In this document: positions 48,474 through 58,032 of the stretch, piece by piece
Layout: every line of letters begins with the position of its first letter
Numbering within the stretch: position 1 is the stretch's first letter
NCBI RefSeq assembly: GCF_946478785.1
Contig: NZ_CAMLDD010000016.1
Location: 51,308-115,307 of the forward strand
Length of the DNA stretch: 64,000 bases
Direction of reading: 5' to 3'
Origin: an uncultured Flavobacterium sp.
Lineage (GTDB): Bacteria; Bacteroidota; Bacteroidia; Flavobacteriales; Flavobacteriaceae
Translations under genes and position numbers: made by a program
Notes under the pieces: generated by a model
The model's database searches: none
What the model saw: the letters and a program-made list of their open reading frames with translations, nothing else
What the model was told of the DNA's origin: nothing

Positions 48474-50486
48474 ATGAAGGACAGTACACCTAAAGTTGGC
48501 ATAGTAGAATGGTTTCGCCCCGGAGAATACAGCAGGGTAAAAGAAGCCATTGCCGATTTAAAAAAAATAGGAATTACTCAGTTAAGAACAGGTATTTCGT
48601 GGGCAGAATGGCATGTAGAGGGAAATGTAGAGTGGTATGACTGGTTTTTTCAGGAAGTTACTCCTGATATTGAAATTCTCCCTTGTTTACTCTATACGCC
48701 ACCTTCTTTGGGGACGGCTCCAAAGGTTTCTGCTCCGCCAAGGAATCCAAAAGATTTTGCTGATTTTGTAGATGTCATTATTACCCGTTACGGAGACCAT
48801 TTTGAATGGATTGAATTGTGGAATGAACCCAATAACAGAATAGAGTACGACTTTACCATGGATTATTCCTGGAATAAGTTTGCCGAAATGATAGGAATGG
48901 CTTCTTATTGGGCAAAACATAGAGGAAAGAAAACATTATTAGGCGGTATGAGTCCCATAGACCCCAACTGGCTTAAAATGATGATTGAAAAAGGAGCTCT
49001 TACTAATATTGATGCCGTCGGAATTCATGGTTTTCCATCTGTATTTGACCAGCAATGGACGAGTTGGGAAGACAATATCGCCGCAGTTAGAGAAGTTCTG
49101 GAAGAAAATTTTCAGGAAAAGGAAATCTGGATAACAGAAGCCGGCTTTTCAACCTGGCAAAATGATGAGGTAAAACAATGGCAGGAATTTAAAAATGCTA
49201 TTAGTGCTAACACAGAGCGGGTATATTGGTACGGATTAAAAGATTTAAATCCGGATTACCCAACAGTGGGAGGCTTTCATTTAGATGATCGTGAATATTA
49301 TTTCGGAATGAAAAAATATGACGGCACCGAAAAGTTATTATATAAATTATTAGCAAAAGAAGGTGTAGAAAAAATCAATCATCACGACTACATTGAGAAA
49401 CAATATACAATTGACACCAACACTTCTTATACTTTAATTACAGGAGGCGCAGGGTTTATAGGTACTAACCTTGCAGCCAGGTTACTTGAAGAAGGAAAGA
49501 ATGTGATGATATATGATAATCTGTCACGAGCAGGAGTAGAGCAAAATCTAAAGTGGCTAAAAGAAACCTATGGAAACAAACTTTATGTGCAAATAGCTGA
49601 TATTTGCGAACGTGAAGTCCTTCAGCAATGTGTAAATAATGCGGAGCAGATTTTTCACTTTTCGGCACAGGTTGCTGTTACTTCGTCACTTACCAATCCC
49701 ATTCATGATTTTAGTATAAATTTAAAAGGGACTTTTAACATACTGGAAGCCATTCGTAATTCGCCTCACCAGCCCCCTTTGGTTTTTACATCAACTAATA
49801 AAGTTTATGGTGACTTGTCTGACCAGAACTTCATTACAGATAACACCCGATATTATCCTTCAAGTAAAGAATATCTGGAAGAGGGAATTGATGAAAACCG
49901 TCCACTAGATTTTCATAGTCCGTATGGGTGTTCTAAAGGAGCTTCTGATCAATATGTTTTGGATTATTGCAGATCTTACGGACTCAAAACGGCTGTTTTT
50001 AGAATGAGCTGTATCTATGGTCCGCATCAGTTTGGTACTGAAGATCAGGGTTGGGTGGCACACTTTATCATCAGCGCACTCGAAAATAAGCCAATCGTCA
50101 TATACGGTAATGGTAAACAGGTAAGGGATATTCTTTTTATTGACGATCTCGTAAATGCATTCCTTTTGGCGCAGGCCCATATGGATAAAATTGCCGGAAA
50201 TGCTTTTAACATCGGCGGAGGCCCAAAAAACACTACCAGTCTTTTAGAAATACTAGATAATATCAAGGAAAACACAGGTCAGGATATGGCTATTTCTCAT
50301 GAAGAATGGCGAACAGGCGACCAGCAATACTATGTTTCCAATATTTCAAAATTCGCTAAAGCAACCGGATGGTCACCTAAAGTGGCTGTAGATGAAGGAG
50401 TACAGCGCTTAACCGACTGGCTGAAAAGCACAAGATATTCAAATGCGGCAGAAGCTGAGGTTTCATCTAAAGAAGCAGTAATCTAA
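48474..50486 (+). CDS. Fusion of a clan-A glycoside-hydrolase-like domain with a CDP-tyvelose/paratose epimerase-like SDR
   Basis: A 670-aa two-domain protein. Residues about 1-310 are a (beta/alpha)8 glycosidase of GH39/GH5 type with acid/base E118 (IELWNEPNN) and nucleophile E222 (IWITEAGFSTW). Residues about 318-655 are an extended SDR with TGGAGFIGTNLA, FHFSAQVAVTSS, TSTNKVYGDLS and the catalytic YGCSK, most like CDP-paratose 2-epimerases. No signal peptide, so both parts act in the cytoplasm. A cytoplasmic glycosidase joined to a nucleotide-sugar epimerase is uncommon and suggests coupled processing of one sugar. No stop or frameshift separates the parts. The next gene overlaps by TAATG. 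Confidence 0.85.
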   Translation: MKDSTPKVGIVEWFRPGEYSRVKEAIADLKKIGITQLRTGISWAEWHVEGNVEWYDWFFQEVTPDIEILPCLLYTPPSLGTAPKVSAPPRNPKDFADFVDVIITRYGDHFEWIELWNEPNNRIEYDFTMDYSWNKFAEMIGMASYWAKHRGKKTLLGGMSPIDPNWLKMMIEKGALTNIDAVGIHGFPSVFDQQWTSWEDNIAAVREVLEENFQEKEIWITEAGFSTWQNDEVKQWQEFKNAISANTERVYWYGLKDLNPDYPTVGGFHLDDREYYFGMKKYDGTEKLLYKLLAKEGVEKINHHDYIEKQYTIDTNTSYTLITGGAGFIGTNLAARLLEEGKNVMIYDNLSRAGVEQNLKWLKETYGNKLYVQIADICEREVLQQCVNNAEQIFHFSAQVAVTSSLTNPIHDFSINLKGTFNILEAIRNSPHQPPLVFTSTNKVYGDLSDQNFITDNTRYYPSSKEYLEEGIDENRPLDFHSPYGCSKGASDQYVLDYCRSYGLKTAVFRMSCIYGPHQFGTEDQGWVAHFIISALENKPIVIYGNGKQVRDILFIDDLVNAFLLAQAHMDKIAGNAFNIGGGPKNTTSLLEILDNIKENTGQDMAISHEEWRTGDQQYYVSNISKFAKATGWSPKVAVDEGVQRLTDWLKSTRYSNAAEAEVSSKEAVI

Positions 50487-51508
50487 TGGAGAATTTAACG
50501 ACGAAAGAAAAGAAAGAAACTATACAAGCGCAGGATAGCAGTTTTGATACAATGAAAGCTGCCGTCATTACCGCACCGGGACAGATAAAAATAAAAAAGA
50601 TTGATAAACCCAAACCTAAAAAAAACGAGGTGCTTATTAAAATGGAAGGAAGCGGTGTCTGTGCTTCAAATATCCCCGTCTGGGAGGGCAGAGACTGGTT
50701 TTCATATCCTGTTGCGGCAGGTAACCCGGGGCATGAAGGATGGGGAATTATAGAAGCATTAGGATCTGATGTAACCGATTTTTCAAAAGGAGACCGAGTC
50801 GCTTTTCTTTCCTACAAGGCTTACGCGGAATTTGATATAGCCAAAGCAGAGGACCTGGTGCTGTTGCCATCTTTTCTAAATGAGAAGCCTTTTCCGGGAG
50901 AAGCACTGGGTTGCGCACTCAATATCTTTAACCGAAGCGATATAAAAGAAGGGCAAACTGTAGCTGTTGTTGGAGCTGGCTTTCTGGGTCTTCTGCTCAT
51001 TCAGCTGGCGAAATCAGCAGGAGCAAAGGTAATTGCTGTTTCACAAAGAGATTTTTCTTTAGAAGGAGCATTAAATGCCGGAGCGGATCATGTGGTAAAA
51101 ATGGATGACCACTACAAAATAATTGAGAAAGTAAAGGGATTAACGGATGAGAATTTTTGTGAGAGAGTCATAGAAGCAACCGGAAAAGAATGGCCGCTAA
51201 ACCTTGCTATTGAACTGACTGCGGAAAGAGGAAAACTAATTGTAGCCGGATTTCATCAGGACGGAATGCGACAGGTAAATATGCAGCTTCTTAACTGGCG
51301 CGGCATCGATATGATCAACGCTCACGAAAGAGATTCAAGGCAATATATAAAAGGAATGCAGGAGGCTGTAAAAGCGATTGAATTAGGAAAAATGGATCCT
51401 TTCCCGCTTTTTACACATACTTTTTCGCTGGATAAAACGGACGAAGCTCTCAAAATGTTATGTGATCGTCCAGATAGTTTTATCAAGGCTTTAATACTAA
51501 ATGAATAA
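50486..51508 (+). CDS. Medium-chain zinc-type dehydrogenase
   Basis: A 340-aa alcohol dehydrogenase-fold protein with CASNIPVWEG (in place of the usual CxxD), GHEGWGIIEALG and the NAD motif VVGAGFLGLLLIQLAK. The structural zinc Cys cluster is missing. It probably oxidises a sugar or polyol intermediate of this pathway. It starts on the last base of the fusion gene stop (TAATG) and overlaps the following Gfo/Idh gene by 8 bp. An internal start at MKAAVITAPG (residue 23) is possible. Confidence 0.8.
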   Translation: MENLTTKEKKETIQAQDSSFDTMKAAVITAPGQIKIKKIDKPKPKKNEVLIKMEGSGVCASNIPVWEGRDWFSYPVAAGNPGHEGWGIIEALGSDVTDFSKGDRVAFLSYKAYAEFDIAKAEDLVLLPSFLNEKPFPGEALGCALNIFNRSDIKEGQTVAVVGAGFLGLLLIQLAKSAGAKVIAVSQRDFSLEGALNAGADHVVKMDDHYKIIEKVKGLTDENFCERVIEATGKEWPLNLAIELTAERGKLIVAGFHQDGMRQVNMQLLNWRGIDMINAHERDSRQYIKGMQEAVKAIELGKMDPFPLFTHTFSLDKTDEALKMLCDRPDSFIKALILNE

Positions 51509-52523
51509 CAAAATGGAAATTGACTACGATACTAAAACATTGTCTTTGGGTTTTATAGGTGTGGGCTGGATAGGCAAAAACAGAATGGAAGTCCTTTTAA
51601 ATAAAGGGAAAATCAGGAGTGTTACCATAGCAGAAACCAGTGAACAGAACGCTGAAGAAGCTTTGAAAGTGGCTGGAGATGCTGTTCTTGCTCAATCACC
51701 TGAGGAAATTTATAAAAATAGAGATATAGACGGAGTTGTCATTGCAACCCCCAGTGCGCTTCATGCTGCTCAGTCACTGCAAGCCCTGAAATCAGGAAAA
51801 GCAGTCTTTTGTCAAAAACCTTTAGGCAGGACAGCAGCAGAAGTAGAGGAGGTTATAAATGCATCTCAGGAGGCAGATAAATTACTTTCTGTTGATTTGT
51901 CTTATCGTTATACAAAAGCTTTTCAGGCTGTTTATGATACTATAACTGAAGGTCAAATCGGAAAAGTATACGCTGTAGAACTCGTTTTTCATAATGCTTA
52001 CGGACCAGATAAAGAGTGGTTTTATGACATCAATCAGTCTGGTGGCGGCTGTGTAATGGATTTAGGTATTCATCTGATTGATATGGCGATGTGCTGCCTT
52101 GGTTATCCGGAAATAAAAGAGTTAAAAAGCTACTTATTTAGTAAAGGTACTAAGCTGGAACCTAATGAAGATAAAGTCGAAGATTTTGCCAAAATAACAA
52201 TGCTTACCGATAAAGAATCTGCTATTAACCTCGAATGCTCATGGCACGCCTCAGCTGGCGAGGATGCCGTAATAAGAGCTGTATTTTATGGTACAGAAGG
52301 CGGTGTGGCATTCAAAAATATAAACGGTTCGTTTTATGATTTTCAGGCAGAAAAATACAAAGGTACTTCTAAAGAAATAATGGTAAGTCCTCCAGATAAC
52401 TGGGGTGGAAAAGCAGGATTGGTCTGGGCCAAAAAACTCCGCAATTCCAGCGGATATGATCCTATGACAGCCGGTGAATATTTAAAAACAGCACAAATAA
52501 TCGACAGAATTTATGGCAGATAG
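51501..52523 (+). CDS. Gfo/Idh/MocA-family oxidoreductase
   Basis: A 340-aa two-domain oxidoreductase: Rossmann motif LGFIGVGWIGKNRM, the CQKPLGRTAAE segment with the catalytic Lys of the EKP-like motif, and a C-terminal beta-sheet domain with GGGCVMDLGIHLIDMA. Members oxidise or reduce sugar rings with NAD(P). Met5 (51513) is an alternative start. It works with the overlapping dehydrogenase, as judged from operon layout. Confidence 0.85.
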   Translation: MNNKMEIDYDTKTLSLGFIGVGWIGKNRMEVLLNKGKIRSVTIAETSEQNAEEALKVAGDAVLAQSPEEIYKNRDIDGVVIATPSALHAAQSLQALKSGKAVFCQKPLGRTAAEVEEVINASQEADKLLSVDLSYRYTKAFQAVYDTITEGQIGKVYAVELVFHNAYGPDKEWFYDINQSGGGCVMDLGIHLIDMAMCCLGYPEIKELKSYLFSKGTKLEPNEDKVEDFAKITMLTDKESAINLECSWHASAGEDAVIRAVFYGTEGGVAFKNINGSFYDFQAEKYKGTSKEIMVSPPDNWGGKAGLVWAKKLRNSSGYDPMTAGEYLKTAQIIDRIYGR

Positions 52524-53631
52524 GCTAAAGATATTAATGACTGCGGATACTGTAGGCGGGGTGTGGACATACGCCCTTAGCCTTTGCAAAGCTTTGGAAA
52601 AATACAATACCGAAGTTCACCTGATGGCTATGGGGGGCATGCCTGGTAAACATCAGCTAAAGCAGGTTAAAGCATCAAATAATATACACCTGTACTGCAT
52701 TGATTATAAACTGGAATGGATGGAAGATCCATGGGAGGATGTCCAACGGGCAGCAGACTGGATTCGTGATGTATATGAAAAAGTACAGCCAGATATTATT
52801 CATTTTAATAATTATGGCCAAGTCAGCGGTGAGTGGGACTGCCCTGTGATTACCGTCTTTCATTCCTGTGTGCAGACCTGGTGGAAAGCTGTAAAAAGGG
52901 AAGAACTTCCTCAGGAATGGAAAAGGTATAAAGAAACCGTAAAAAAGGCTTTACGCTCTTCAGATGTTCTTATTGCTCCCACCAAGTCAATATTAAATCA
53001 GGCTCATAAGGTTTATGGGAAAACAGGCTTTTCTAAAGTTATCTATAACGGAAGCAGCAGTCAAGTATATGCGGGACAAAAAAAAGAGCCTTTTATATTA
53101 ACTGCCGGACGCATTTGGGATGATGCAAAAAACATCAGCCTTCTTTCGCGTATTGCAAAACAGCTGAAATGGCCTGTTTATGTGGCAGGCACAGCTACTG
53201 ACTCACTAAAAGAAAATGAACAGGAAACTCAAAATATACATTTTTTGGGGCAATTATCGCCAGAAGCATTACAGGAACTGATGCTAAAAGCAGAACTGTT
53301 TGTAATGCCGGCTAAATATGAACCTTTTGGCCTTGCCATATTAGAGGCAGCAAGGGCTGGCTGCACATTAGCACTTGGCAATATTAGTACTTTAAATGAA
53401 ATATGGGGAGAAACTGCAAAGTATTTTGACCCTTTCAAAGATGAAGAAGCTGTATTGGTTTTGCAACAGCTTATCCAAGATAACGAACTCAGAAACCAGC
53501 TGGCAAAAGACGCTATGAAACGTGCCGAAAAATTCACAGAGCAGGCAATGGCGGCAAATTATTTTGAAGTTTATAAAAGCCTGATAAAAGAAAGAAAATT
53601 AGAAACATTTAAAAATAAAAAAATAGCATGA
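52513..53631 (+). CDS. GT4-like glycosyltransferase
   Basis: A 372-aa GT-B glycosyltransferase: N-terminal ADTVGGVWTYALSLCKAL, and the C-terminal sugar-nucleotide motif KYEPFGLAILEAARAGC with the family ExxxxxxxE pair. It has no membrane helix. It transfers a sugar from a nucleotide donor; the acceptor is unknown. Overlaps with both neighbours (11 bp before, ATGA after) show a coupled operon. Confidence 0.85.
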   Translation: MADRLKILMTADTVGGVWTYALSLCKALEKYNTEVHLMAMGGMPGKHQLKQVKASNNIHLYCIDYKLEWMEDPWEDVQRAADWIRDVYEKVQPDIIHFNNYGQVSGEWDCPVITVFHSCVQTWWKAVKREELPQEWKRYKETVKKALRSSDVLIAPTKSILNQAHKVYGKTGFSKVIYNGSSSQVYAGQKKEPFILTAGRIWDDAKNISLLSRIAKQLKWPVYVAGTATDSLKENEQETQNIHFLGQLSPEALQELMLKAELFVMPAKYEPFGLAILEAARAGCTLALGNISTLNEIWGETAKYFDPFKDEEAVLVLQQLIQDNELRNQLAKDAMKRAEKFTEQAMAANYFEVYKSLIKERKLETFKNKKIA

Positions 53632-54761
53632 AGATAGCAATGTTTTATCATTCCCTGGCTTCGGACTGGAATCATGGGAACGCCCATTTTTTAAGAGGCG
53701 TAACAACAGCACTTATTGAAAAAGGACATTCTGTAAAAGTATACGAACCTGAGAATTCCTGGAGTCTTGAGAATTTGATAAGGGATCACGGTAAAGCAAA
53801 GGCAGAGGAATATAAAGAATACTATCCGTTATTAGAAACCACATTTTATAATTCGCAAAATCCCGATTATGATAAAATGCTTAAAGGCGCTGATGTGGTT
53901 ATTGTTCATGAATGGAATGAGCCTCAACTTGTGAAAGAAATAGGCCTTTTAAAGAACAAATATAAATACCAGCTTTTATTTCATGATACACATCACAGGG
54001 CAGTTTCAGACAAAAAAAGTATGCAGCGCTATGATTTTTCAAATTATGACGGTGCGCTTGTTTTTGGAAATGTGCTTCGTGATATTTATTTAAAAAACAA
54101 ATGGCTCAAAAACGTATGGGTATGGCACGAAGCAGCCGATAGTTCGTTATTCTACCCAGGACCTGAAACTAAAAAAGAAGGTGATTTGGTCTGGATAGGC
54201 AACTGGGGGGATAATGAACGCACTGAGGAACTGATGGAATTCCTTATAAAACCCATAAAAGAGCTCGGACTAAAAGCGAAAGTGTATGGGGTACGTTATC
54301 CCGATGAGGCATTAGCCGCGCTTCGTGATGCCGGAATTGAATATGGAGGCTATTTGCCAAATTATAAAGTTCCTGAGGTTTTTGCCAAATACAGGCTAAC
54401 CGTTCATGTACCAAGAGGCCCGTATGTAAAATTATTGCCCGGAATACCAACTATCAGGCCTTTTGAAGCAATGGCCTGCGGTATACCTTTAATATCCTCA
54501 CCCTGGAAAGATGAAGAAGAGCTCTTTGATCCAGGAAATGATTTCTTAATGGCTAAAAATGGTCAGGAAATGAAAGAGCTGATGAAAAAACTTTTGGATG
54601 ACAACCATTTTGCGATGTCAATGGCACTTAGAGGATATAAAACAATTTTAAAAAGACATACTTGTGCTCAAAGAGCAGATGAACTTGAAATGATAATCAC
54701 GCAGCTTCAAATCAATAGAAAAGAAGAAAAAGAGATGCTGAAAAAAACTGCTGAATTATGA
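53628..54761 (+). CDS. CgeB-like glycosyltransferase, copy 1
   Basis: A 377-aa GT-B protein: the N-terminal YHSLASDWNHGNAHFLRGV and the C-terminal RPFEAMACGIPLISSPW...LFDPGNDFLMAKN resemble the CgeB/Glyco_trans_1_2 group, known from Bacillus spore-coat maturation and from polysaccharide loci. It is joined by ATGA to both neighbouring genes. A Lys/Glu-rich tail follows the fold. Substrate unknown. Confidence 0.75.
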   Translation: MKIAMFYHSLASDWNHGNAHFLRGVTTALIEKGHSVKVYEPENSWSLENLIRDHGKAKAEEYKEYYPLLETTFYNSQNPDYDKMLKGADVVIVHEWNEPQLVKEIGLLKNKYKYQLLFHDTHHRAVSDKKSMQRYDFSNYDGALVFGNVLRDIYLKNKWLKNVWVWHEAADSSLFYPGPETKKEGDLVWIGNWGDNERTEELMEFLIKPIKELGLKAKVYGVRYPDEALAALRDAGIEYGGYLPNYKVPEVFAKYRLTVHVPRGPYVKLLPGIPTIRPFEAMACGIPLISSPWKDEEELFDPGNDFLMAKNGQEMKELMKKLLDDNHFAMSMALRGYKTILKRHTCAQRADELEMIITQLQINRKEEKEMLKKTAEL

Positions 54762-55855
54762 ATGGAAAATCACTTAATATCGCATTTTTCGGTTCCAGTA
54801 TTGTGTCGGCTTACTGGAACGGTGCAGCCACTTATTATAGGGGAATTGTAAGTGCGCTTCACCATCTGGGACACCACGTTACATTTTATGAGCCCGATAT
54901 CTATGATCGCCAGAAAAACCGGGATATAGAAATCCCCGATTACTGTAAAGTTGAGGTATATAAAAGCGAAGAGGAAGAATTAGCCAGATGCCTGAACCAT
55001 GCCGCTGCTGCAGATGTAATCATTAAGGCCAGTGGAGTAGGAGCTTTTGATGATTTTTTGGAAAAGGCCGTTACAGAACTTAAAAATGAAAATAACCTGA
55101 TTATATTTTGGGATGTAGATGCACCTGCCACTTTAGACAGAATCGAAAACAATCCTGATGATCCATTCAATACTCTTATTCCGTTATACGACTATGTCCT
55201 TACGTATGGTGGCGGAAACCCCGTCATTAAAGCCTATGAGTCTAAAGGGGCAAAAAGATGCATACCTATCTATAATGCGCTTGATACCCACACCCATTTT
55301 CCGGTAGAACCCGAAGAAAGATTCAGGTCAGATCTTGCTTTTTTAGGAAACAGGCTTCCGGACAGAGAAAGCAGGGTAGAAGAGTTCTTTATAAAACCAG
55401 CTCAGCAGCTGTCAACTCATCATTTTATTTTGGGCGGAAGCGGTTGGGAAGATAAAGCATTACCGCAAAATGTAAATTATATAGGGCATGTGTATACTTC
55501 TGACCATAATGCCTTTAACTGCACGCCGTTGACTGTATTGAATATCAGCAGAGACAGTATGGCAAAATATGGATATTCACCCGCGACAAGAGTATTTGAG
55601 GCAGCTGGTGCCGCTGCCTGTATTATTACCGATTATTGGGAAGGTATTGAAATGTTTTTTGAACCTGACACAGAAATCCTGATTGCCAGAAACGGAGAAG
55701 AAGTTGCTGCTATCTTAAGAGGACTTACTAAAGAAAGAGCCCATGAAATTGGCAACGCAGCTTATAAAAAAGTAATTGAGCACCATACCTATCACCAGAG
55801 GTCTAAACTTTTGCAGACTATTTTTAATGAGTCGCTCTCATCAATCAGATTATAA
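54758..55855 (+). CDS. CgeB-like glycosyltransferase, copy 2
   Basis: A 365-aa paralogue of its neighbours: IAFFGSSIVSAYWNGAATYY at the N-terminus and TRVFEAAGAAACIITDYWEG, then FFEPDTEILIARNGEE, at the C-terminus, with the acidic sugar-binding patch of the CgeB group. Three such genes in a row suggest successive transfers on one glycan. It starts on the ATGA of the preceding gene. Confidence 0.78.
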   Translation: MNGKSLNIAFFGSSIVSAYWNGAATYYRGIVSALHHLGHHVTFYEPDIYDRQKNRDIEIPDYCKVEVYKSEEEELARCLNHAAAADVIIKASGVGAFDDFLEKAVTELKNENNLIIFWDVDAPATLDRIENNPDDPFNTLIPLYDYVLTYGGGNPVIKAYESKGAKRCIPIYNALDTHTHFPVEPEERFRSDLAFLGNRLPDRESRVEEFFIKPAQQLSTHHFILGGSGWEDKALPQNVNYIGHVYTSDHNAFNCTPLTVLNISRDSMAKYGYSPATRVFEAAGAAACIITDYWEGIEMFFEPDTEILIARNGEEVAAILRGLTKERAHEIGNAAYKKVIEHHTYHQRSKLLQTIFNESLSSIRL

Positions 55856-55872
55856 TTAAAAAAAACAGAAAT

Positions 55873-56976
55873 ATGAAGTTTGTAATTATAGGATTATCAG
55901 TAACCTCCTCATGGGGAAATGGTCACGCAACCACCTACAGGGCATTACTAAAAGAGCTTTACAGAGATGAACATGATATATTATTTTTAGAAAAAGATGT
56001 GCCTTATTATGCTGCTAATCGGGATATGCCATTTCCGGATTTTTGCACAGTAAAATTATATGCCACAAATGAAGAACTTTTTGACCATTATAAAGAAGAA
56101 GTTAAAACTGCAGATGTCGTTATCGTCGGATCTTATGTTCAGCAAGGCGTAGAAGTAGGAAACTGGGTTGTAAAAACAGCCAGTGGCGTAAAAGCTTTTT
56201 ATGATATTGATACACCGGTCACTATTGCAAAATTAGAGCGGGAAGATTATGAATACATCACTCCTTCATTAATAAAAGAATATGATTTATATCTTTCTTT
56301 TTCCGGAGGTCCAATTCTTAATCATATAGAAAATAATTATGGTTCGCCTGCAGCACGTGCTTTGTACTGCTCCGTAGATCCCGAAAACTATTATCCTGAA
56401 GACCATTCGAAAATGTGGCAAATGGGATATCTGGGAACATACAGCATTGACAGACAGCCCGGATTAGATCTCCTGCTTTCGCGACCAGCTGCTTCAAGTC
56501 CGGATAAAAGTTTTGTTGTAGCAGGCCCTCAGTATCCGTCAGACATCACCTGGCCCGAAAATGTGGAAAGAATTGAACATCTGCCTCCTGAAAAGCACAG
56601 AGCTTTTTACAATAGCCAAAAATTTACGCTTAACATTACCCGTATGGATATGATAAAGGCCGGTTATTCTCCAAGTGTACGGCTTTTTGAAGCAGCTGCC
56701 TGCGGGGTTCCCATTATTTCTGATTATTGGGAAGGGCTCACTTCCTTATTTGAAGAAGGAAAAGAAATACTGATCGCAAGATCGTCAGAAGATGTACTGA
56801 ACTATTTTTCAATGAATGATGATGATCGTATCGCAATTGGGAAACGCTGCAGGGAAGTAGTATTAAAAAGCCATACCGCAAAGGCAAGAGTGAGAGAATT
56901 GCTCCTGTATATCAGTGAAGTAAAAGGAAAAAACACGGCTGTTAGTGAGGTCATAACCAATAAAATTACAATGTGA
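55873..56976 (+). CDS. CgeB-like glycosyltransferase, copy 3
   Basis: A 367-aa paralogue: IIGLSVTSSWGNGHATTYRA at the N-terminus and VRLFEAAACGVPIISDYWEG, then LFEEGKEILIARSSED, at the C-terminus. It is closer to copy 2 than to copy 1. It follows copy 2 by 17 bp, and the methyltransferase ATG overlaps its stop (TGATG). Confidence 0.78.
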   Translation: MKFVIIGLSVTSSWGNGHATTYRALLKELYRDEHDILFLEKDVPYYAANRDMPFPDFCTVKLYATNEELFDHYKEEVKTADVVIVGSYVQQGVEVGNWVVKTASGVKAFYDIDTPVTIAKLEREDYEYITPSLIKEYDLYLSFSGGPILNHIENNYGSPAARALYCSVDPENYYPEDHSKMWQMGYLGTYSIDRQPGLDLLLSRPAASSPDKSFVVAGPQYPSDITWPENVERIEHLPPEKHRAFYNSQKFTLNITRMDMIKAGYSPSVRLFEAAACGVPIISDYWEGLTSLFEEGKEILIARSSEDVLNYFSMNDDDRIAIGKRCREVVLKSHTAKARVRELLLYISEVKGKNTAVSEVITNKITM

Positions 56977-57770
56977 TGGCAACAAAGGAAGAAATAAAGG
57001 CGCTTGAACCCTGGTTTCATAATATTCATCTTCCGGATGGAAACCAAACTGCACCGGACCATTTCCTGGGGGACTTTCCTTTGTTTAAGTGGAATAAAAT
57101 AAAAGAAGCTGTCCCTGAAGATCTTACAGGTTGGAAAGTGCTGGACATAGGCTGTAATGCCGGTTTTTACTCCATAGAATTTGCTAAACGTGGTGCAGAA
57201 GTATTGGCAATCGATGTTGATGTACATTATCTTGAACAAGCAAAATGGACTGCACAAAAGTTCGGTTTATCACACCGGATCACTTTTCGCCACATGCAGG
57301 TCTATGATTTGGTAACTATCGAAGAAACTTTTGACCTTGTTTGGTTTATGGGCGTTTTCTATCACCTGAGGTACCCCGTCCTGGCTATGGATATTGTAAG
57401 TCAGAAAGTAAAAAACATGCTGGTATTTCAAACCTTATCCGTACCGGGTTATGAAGAAATCAATATTCCCGAAGATATTGGTTTTCATGACCGTGAAATA
57501 CTGAAAGATCCTGCTTTTCCCTATATGGCATTTATTGAGAATCGTCTTGCCGGAGATCCCACAAACTGGTGGGTTCCCAATCATCAGTGTATAGTATCGC
57601 TTATGAAGAACTGTGGCTTCATGCTTCATGGAATTCCTGAGGATGAAACGTATATCTTTTTTAAAGACAATGCAATAATTCCTGATTTTAATTCCTGGAA
57701 CTATTCTGAATTTTTGTCGGCAACCGGAAGGAAATGGCAAGAGGAAATAAATAAAAAAATAAAAAAATAA
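56976..57770 (+). CDS. SAM-dependent methyltransferase of the glycan operon
   Basis: A 264-aa class I methyltransferase with the SAM-binding motif VLDIGCNAGFYSIEFAKRGA, the acidic VLAIDVD and the FDLVWFMGVFYHLRYPV motif, as in CmoB-like and glycan-linked methyltransferases. A GTG at 56973 is also in frame, but the ATG at 56976 overlaps the previous stop and is the better start. It probably methylates the sugar built by the CgeB-like enzymes. A palindromic element begins directly after its stop codon. Confidence 0.82.
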   Translation: MATKEEIKALEPWFHNIHLPDGNQTAPDHFLGDFPLFKWNKIKEAVPEDLTGWKVLDIGCNAGFYSIEFAKRGAEVLAIDVDVHYLEQAKWTAQKFGLSHRITFRHMQVYDLVTIEETFDLVWFMGVFYHLRYPVLAMDIVSQKVKNMLVFQTLSVPGYEEINIPEDIGFHDREILKDPAFPYMAFIENRLAGDPTNWWVPNHQCIVSLMKNCGFMLHGIPEDETYIFFKDNAIIPDFNSWNYSEFLSATGRKWQEEINKKIKK

Positions 57771-57960
57771 TATGACTATCCGCTAAACGGACTAATGTCC
57801 AATGAAGGACGCAGATGACACACATTAGACGGATTTTGCTTCGCCAGTTCGCCTTTTGGGCTCGGGTCGCTGCTATTACTATAAAAATCCGTTTTTATCG
57901 GTTTAAATCCGTGTCATCCGTGTGCCATTCTCAAAGTTGTACAAGTAACGGATAGTCATA
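57771..57960. mobile_element. 190-bp palindromic MITE-like element
   Basis: Perfect 12-bp terminal inverted repeats, TATGACTATCCG (57771-57782) and CGGATAGTCATA (57949-57960), bound an element with imperfectly palindromic arms (GACGCAGATGACACACATTA on the left; GTTTAAATCCGTGTCATCCG on the right) and a G+C-rich centre (CCTTTTGGGCTCGGGTCGCT). It encodes nothing. The flanks are A/T runs, so no target duplication can be read with certainty. It separates the methyltransferase from the next SDR gene. Confidence 0.7.
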
Positions 57961-58032
57961 AAAAAATAAATATTATATATGTCGTTGGGGGCTATTGGCT
58001 TCTTTAAATATTTTAAAATTAATCTTGATATT

